From: Chthoniobacter flavus
Lineage (GTDB): Bacteria > Verrucomicrobiota > Verrucomicrobiia > Chthoniobacterales > Terrimicrobiaceae
Length of the DNA: 32,088 nucleotides
Assembly: GCA_945860745.1 (NCBI GenBank)
Contig: CAMASH010000036.1
Span: forward strand, 1 to 32,088
Reading direction: 5' to 3'
Shown: positions 31,379-32,088 of the stretch, piece by piece
Numbering within the stretch: position 1 is the first letter of the stretch
Layout of the letters: each line of letters opens with the position of its first letter
Made by a program: the position numbers and the translations under genes
The notes under the pieces: generated by a model
The model's input: only the letters and a program-made list of their open reading frames with translations
The model's database searches: none
Told to the model about the DNA's origin: nothing

Positions 31379-32088
31379 TTGGAATCTCTAGTAAAACACT
31401 TCATTGACCAAAAGGAATCCGCGCACAAATTCGCGGCTCTGACGGCGTACGACTACCCCATGGGCCGCCTGCTCGATGATTTGGGGTTGGACTTCATTCT
31501 GGTCGGCGACTCGTTGGGAATGGTTGTCTTGGGCCATCCTGACACAACTCAAGTCACTTTGAGCGATATGCTCCATCACACACGAGCCGTGGCGCGAGGG
31601 GTGACCAAGACCCCACTGATAGCGGATCTCCCCGCCCGCACGGCCGATTCGGCGGAGTCAGCCGTGGCCAGTGCCCGTCTGCTCGTCGAGGCGGGAGCCC
31701 AGGGGGTGAAAATAGAGGGGGGCGAGGAAATTCTCCCCGCCGTCCAAGCCATTCTGGCTGCCGGCATCCCGGTTTTGGGGCATATCGGCATGCTGCCCCA
31801 GAAAGTGCGGGAGGAAGGCGGCTATCGAATCAAAGGCAAAACGCCCCAGCAGGCCGACCAGCTCCTGGCCGATGCCCGGGCCCTCGACCAGGCCGGAGTT
31901 TTCGGCATGGTGCTCGAACTGGTGTCCCCTGCCCTCGCCCAAAGGATCAGCCAATCCGTTCTCTCCCCCACCTTGGGCATCGGGAGCGGCCGGGAATGCG
32001 ACGGCCAGATTCTCGTCACCTACGACTTGCTGGGCATGTTTCCGTGGTTCACCCCGCGATTCGTTCAACCCAGGATTCAGCTCGCTTC
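31379..32088 (+). CDS. panB: 3-methyl-2-oxobutanoate hydroxymethyltransferase (partial, runs off the window)
   Basis: Makes ketopantoate from 2-oxoisovalerate and methylene-tetrahydrofolate, the first step to pantothenate and CoA. The visible 236 residues read without a stop and carry FAALTAYDYPMGRLLDD, the metal-binding VGDSLGMVVLGHPDTT, the LPARTADSAESAV segment (normally DLPF/ADMPF), GVKIEGG, LGHIGMLPQ, and IGIGSGRECDGQILV near the cut end. The best start is TTG 31379; ATG in the body would remove conserved sequence. PanB needs folate as C1 donor, so its place after folK is sensible. Perhaps 20-40 residues are missing. Confidence 0.93.
   Translation, partial: MESLVKHFIDQKESAHKFAALTAYDYPMGRLLDDLGLDFILVGDSLGMVVLGHPDTTQVTLSDMLHHTRAVARGVTKTPLIADLPARTADSAESAVASARLLVEAGAQGVKIEGGEEILPAVQAILAAGIPVLGHIGMLPQKVREEGGYRIKGKTPQQADQLLADARALDQAGVFGMVLELVSPALAQRISQSVLSPTLGIGSGRECDGQILVTYDLLGMFPWFTPRFVQPRIQLA

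Overview
The window is a GC-rich (about 60%) bacterial chromosome segment with dense genes on both strands. The gene content points to Verrucomicrobiota: a five-helix cytochrome b succinate dehydrogenase in the order sdhC-sdhA-sdhB, a signal peptidase I with a long N-terminal extension behind lepA, and intergenic hairpin repeats of kinds I associate with that phylum. The phylum assignment is inference from gene content and repeats; no rRNA or tRNA gene was seen.

Layout. Positions 1-1700 carry phospholipid synthesis genes (plsC-like, cdsA). Positions 1695-5420 are an untidy accessory stretch: an AraC-HTH/alkyltransferase fusion, a hairpin repeat, a decayed secreted-protein gene, a PocR-AraC regulator, a flavin/PNPOx-like gene and a frameshifted VOC gene. 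Positions 5423-9248 hold a minus-strand group: metallophosphoesterase, an intrinsic terminator, then glycerate kinase-fabD-nadA. Positions 9350-14404 hold membrane proteins (DUF2585, a rhomboid-like protein, a DCC/lipase-maturation-factor fusion, an LPG-synthase-type flippase) and a GNAT enzyme. Their junctions are made of short G/T-rich inverted repeats that supply stop codons and C-terminal tails. Positions 14517-18147 hold a small membrane protein and the sdhCAB operon with a clear promoter. Positions 18167-21417 hold a GYF-domain membrane protein, the CCA-adding enzyme, DUF3817 and a secreted cupin.

Positions 21484-22731 are a ruined type I restriction-modification locus. A 3' piece of hsdM (minus) is interrupted by a 193-bp MITE-like element with long terminal inverted repeats. 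It abuts, in inverted orientation, the last codons of a frameshifted hsdR (plus), followed by a companion metallopeptidase whose HExxH motif has become PExxH.

Positions 22772-25680 hold lepA-lepB. Positions 25727-27296 hold a three-gene unit (membrane protein, nucleosidase-like enzyme, membrane protein). Positions 27567-32088 hold a biosynthetic operon trpA-dapF-dapA-dapB-folK-panB, serving tryptophan, lysine/peptidoglycan, folate and pantothenate synthesis. It is preceded by an AT-rich promoter-like island and a leader able to fold into a three-way junction plus a second hairpin. That leader is the strongest candidate here for an undescribed regulatory RNA.
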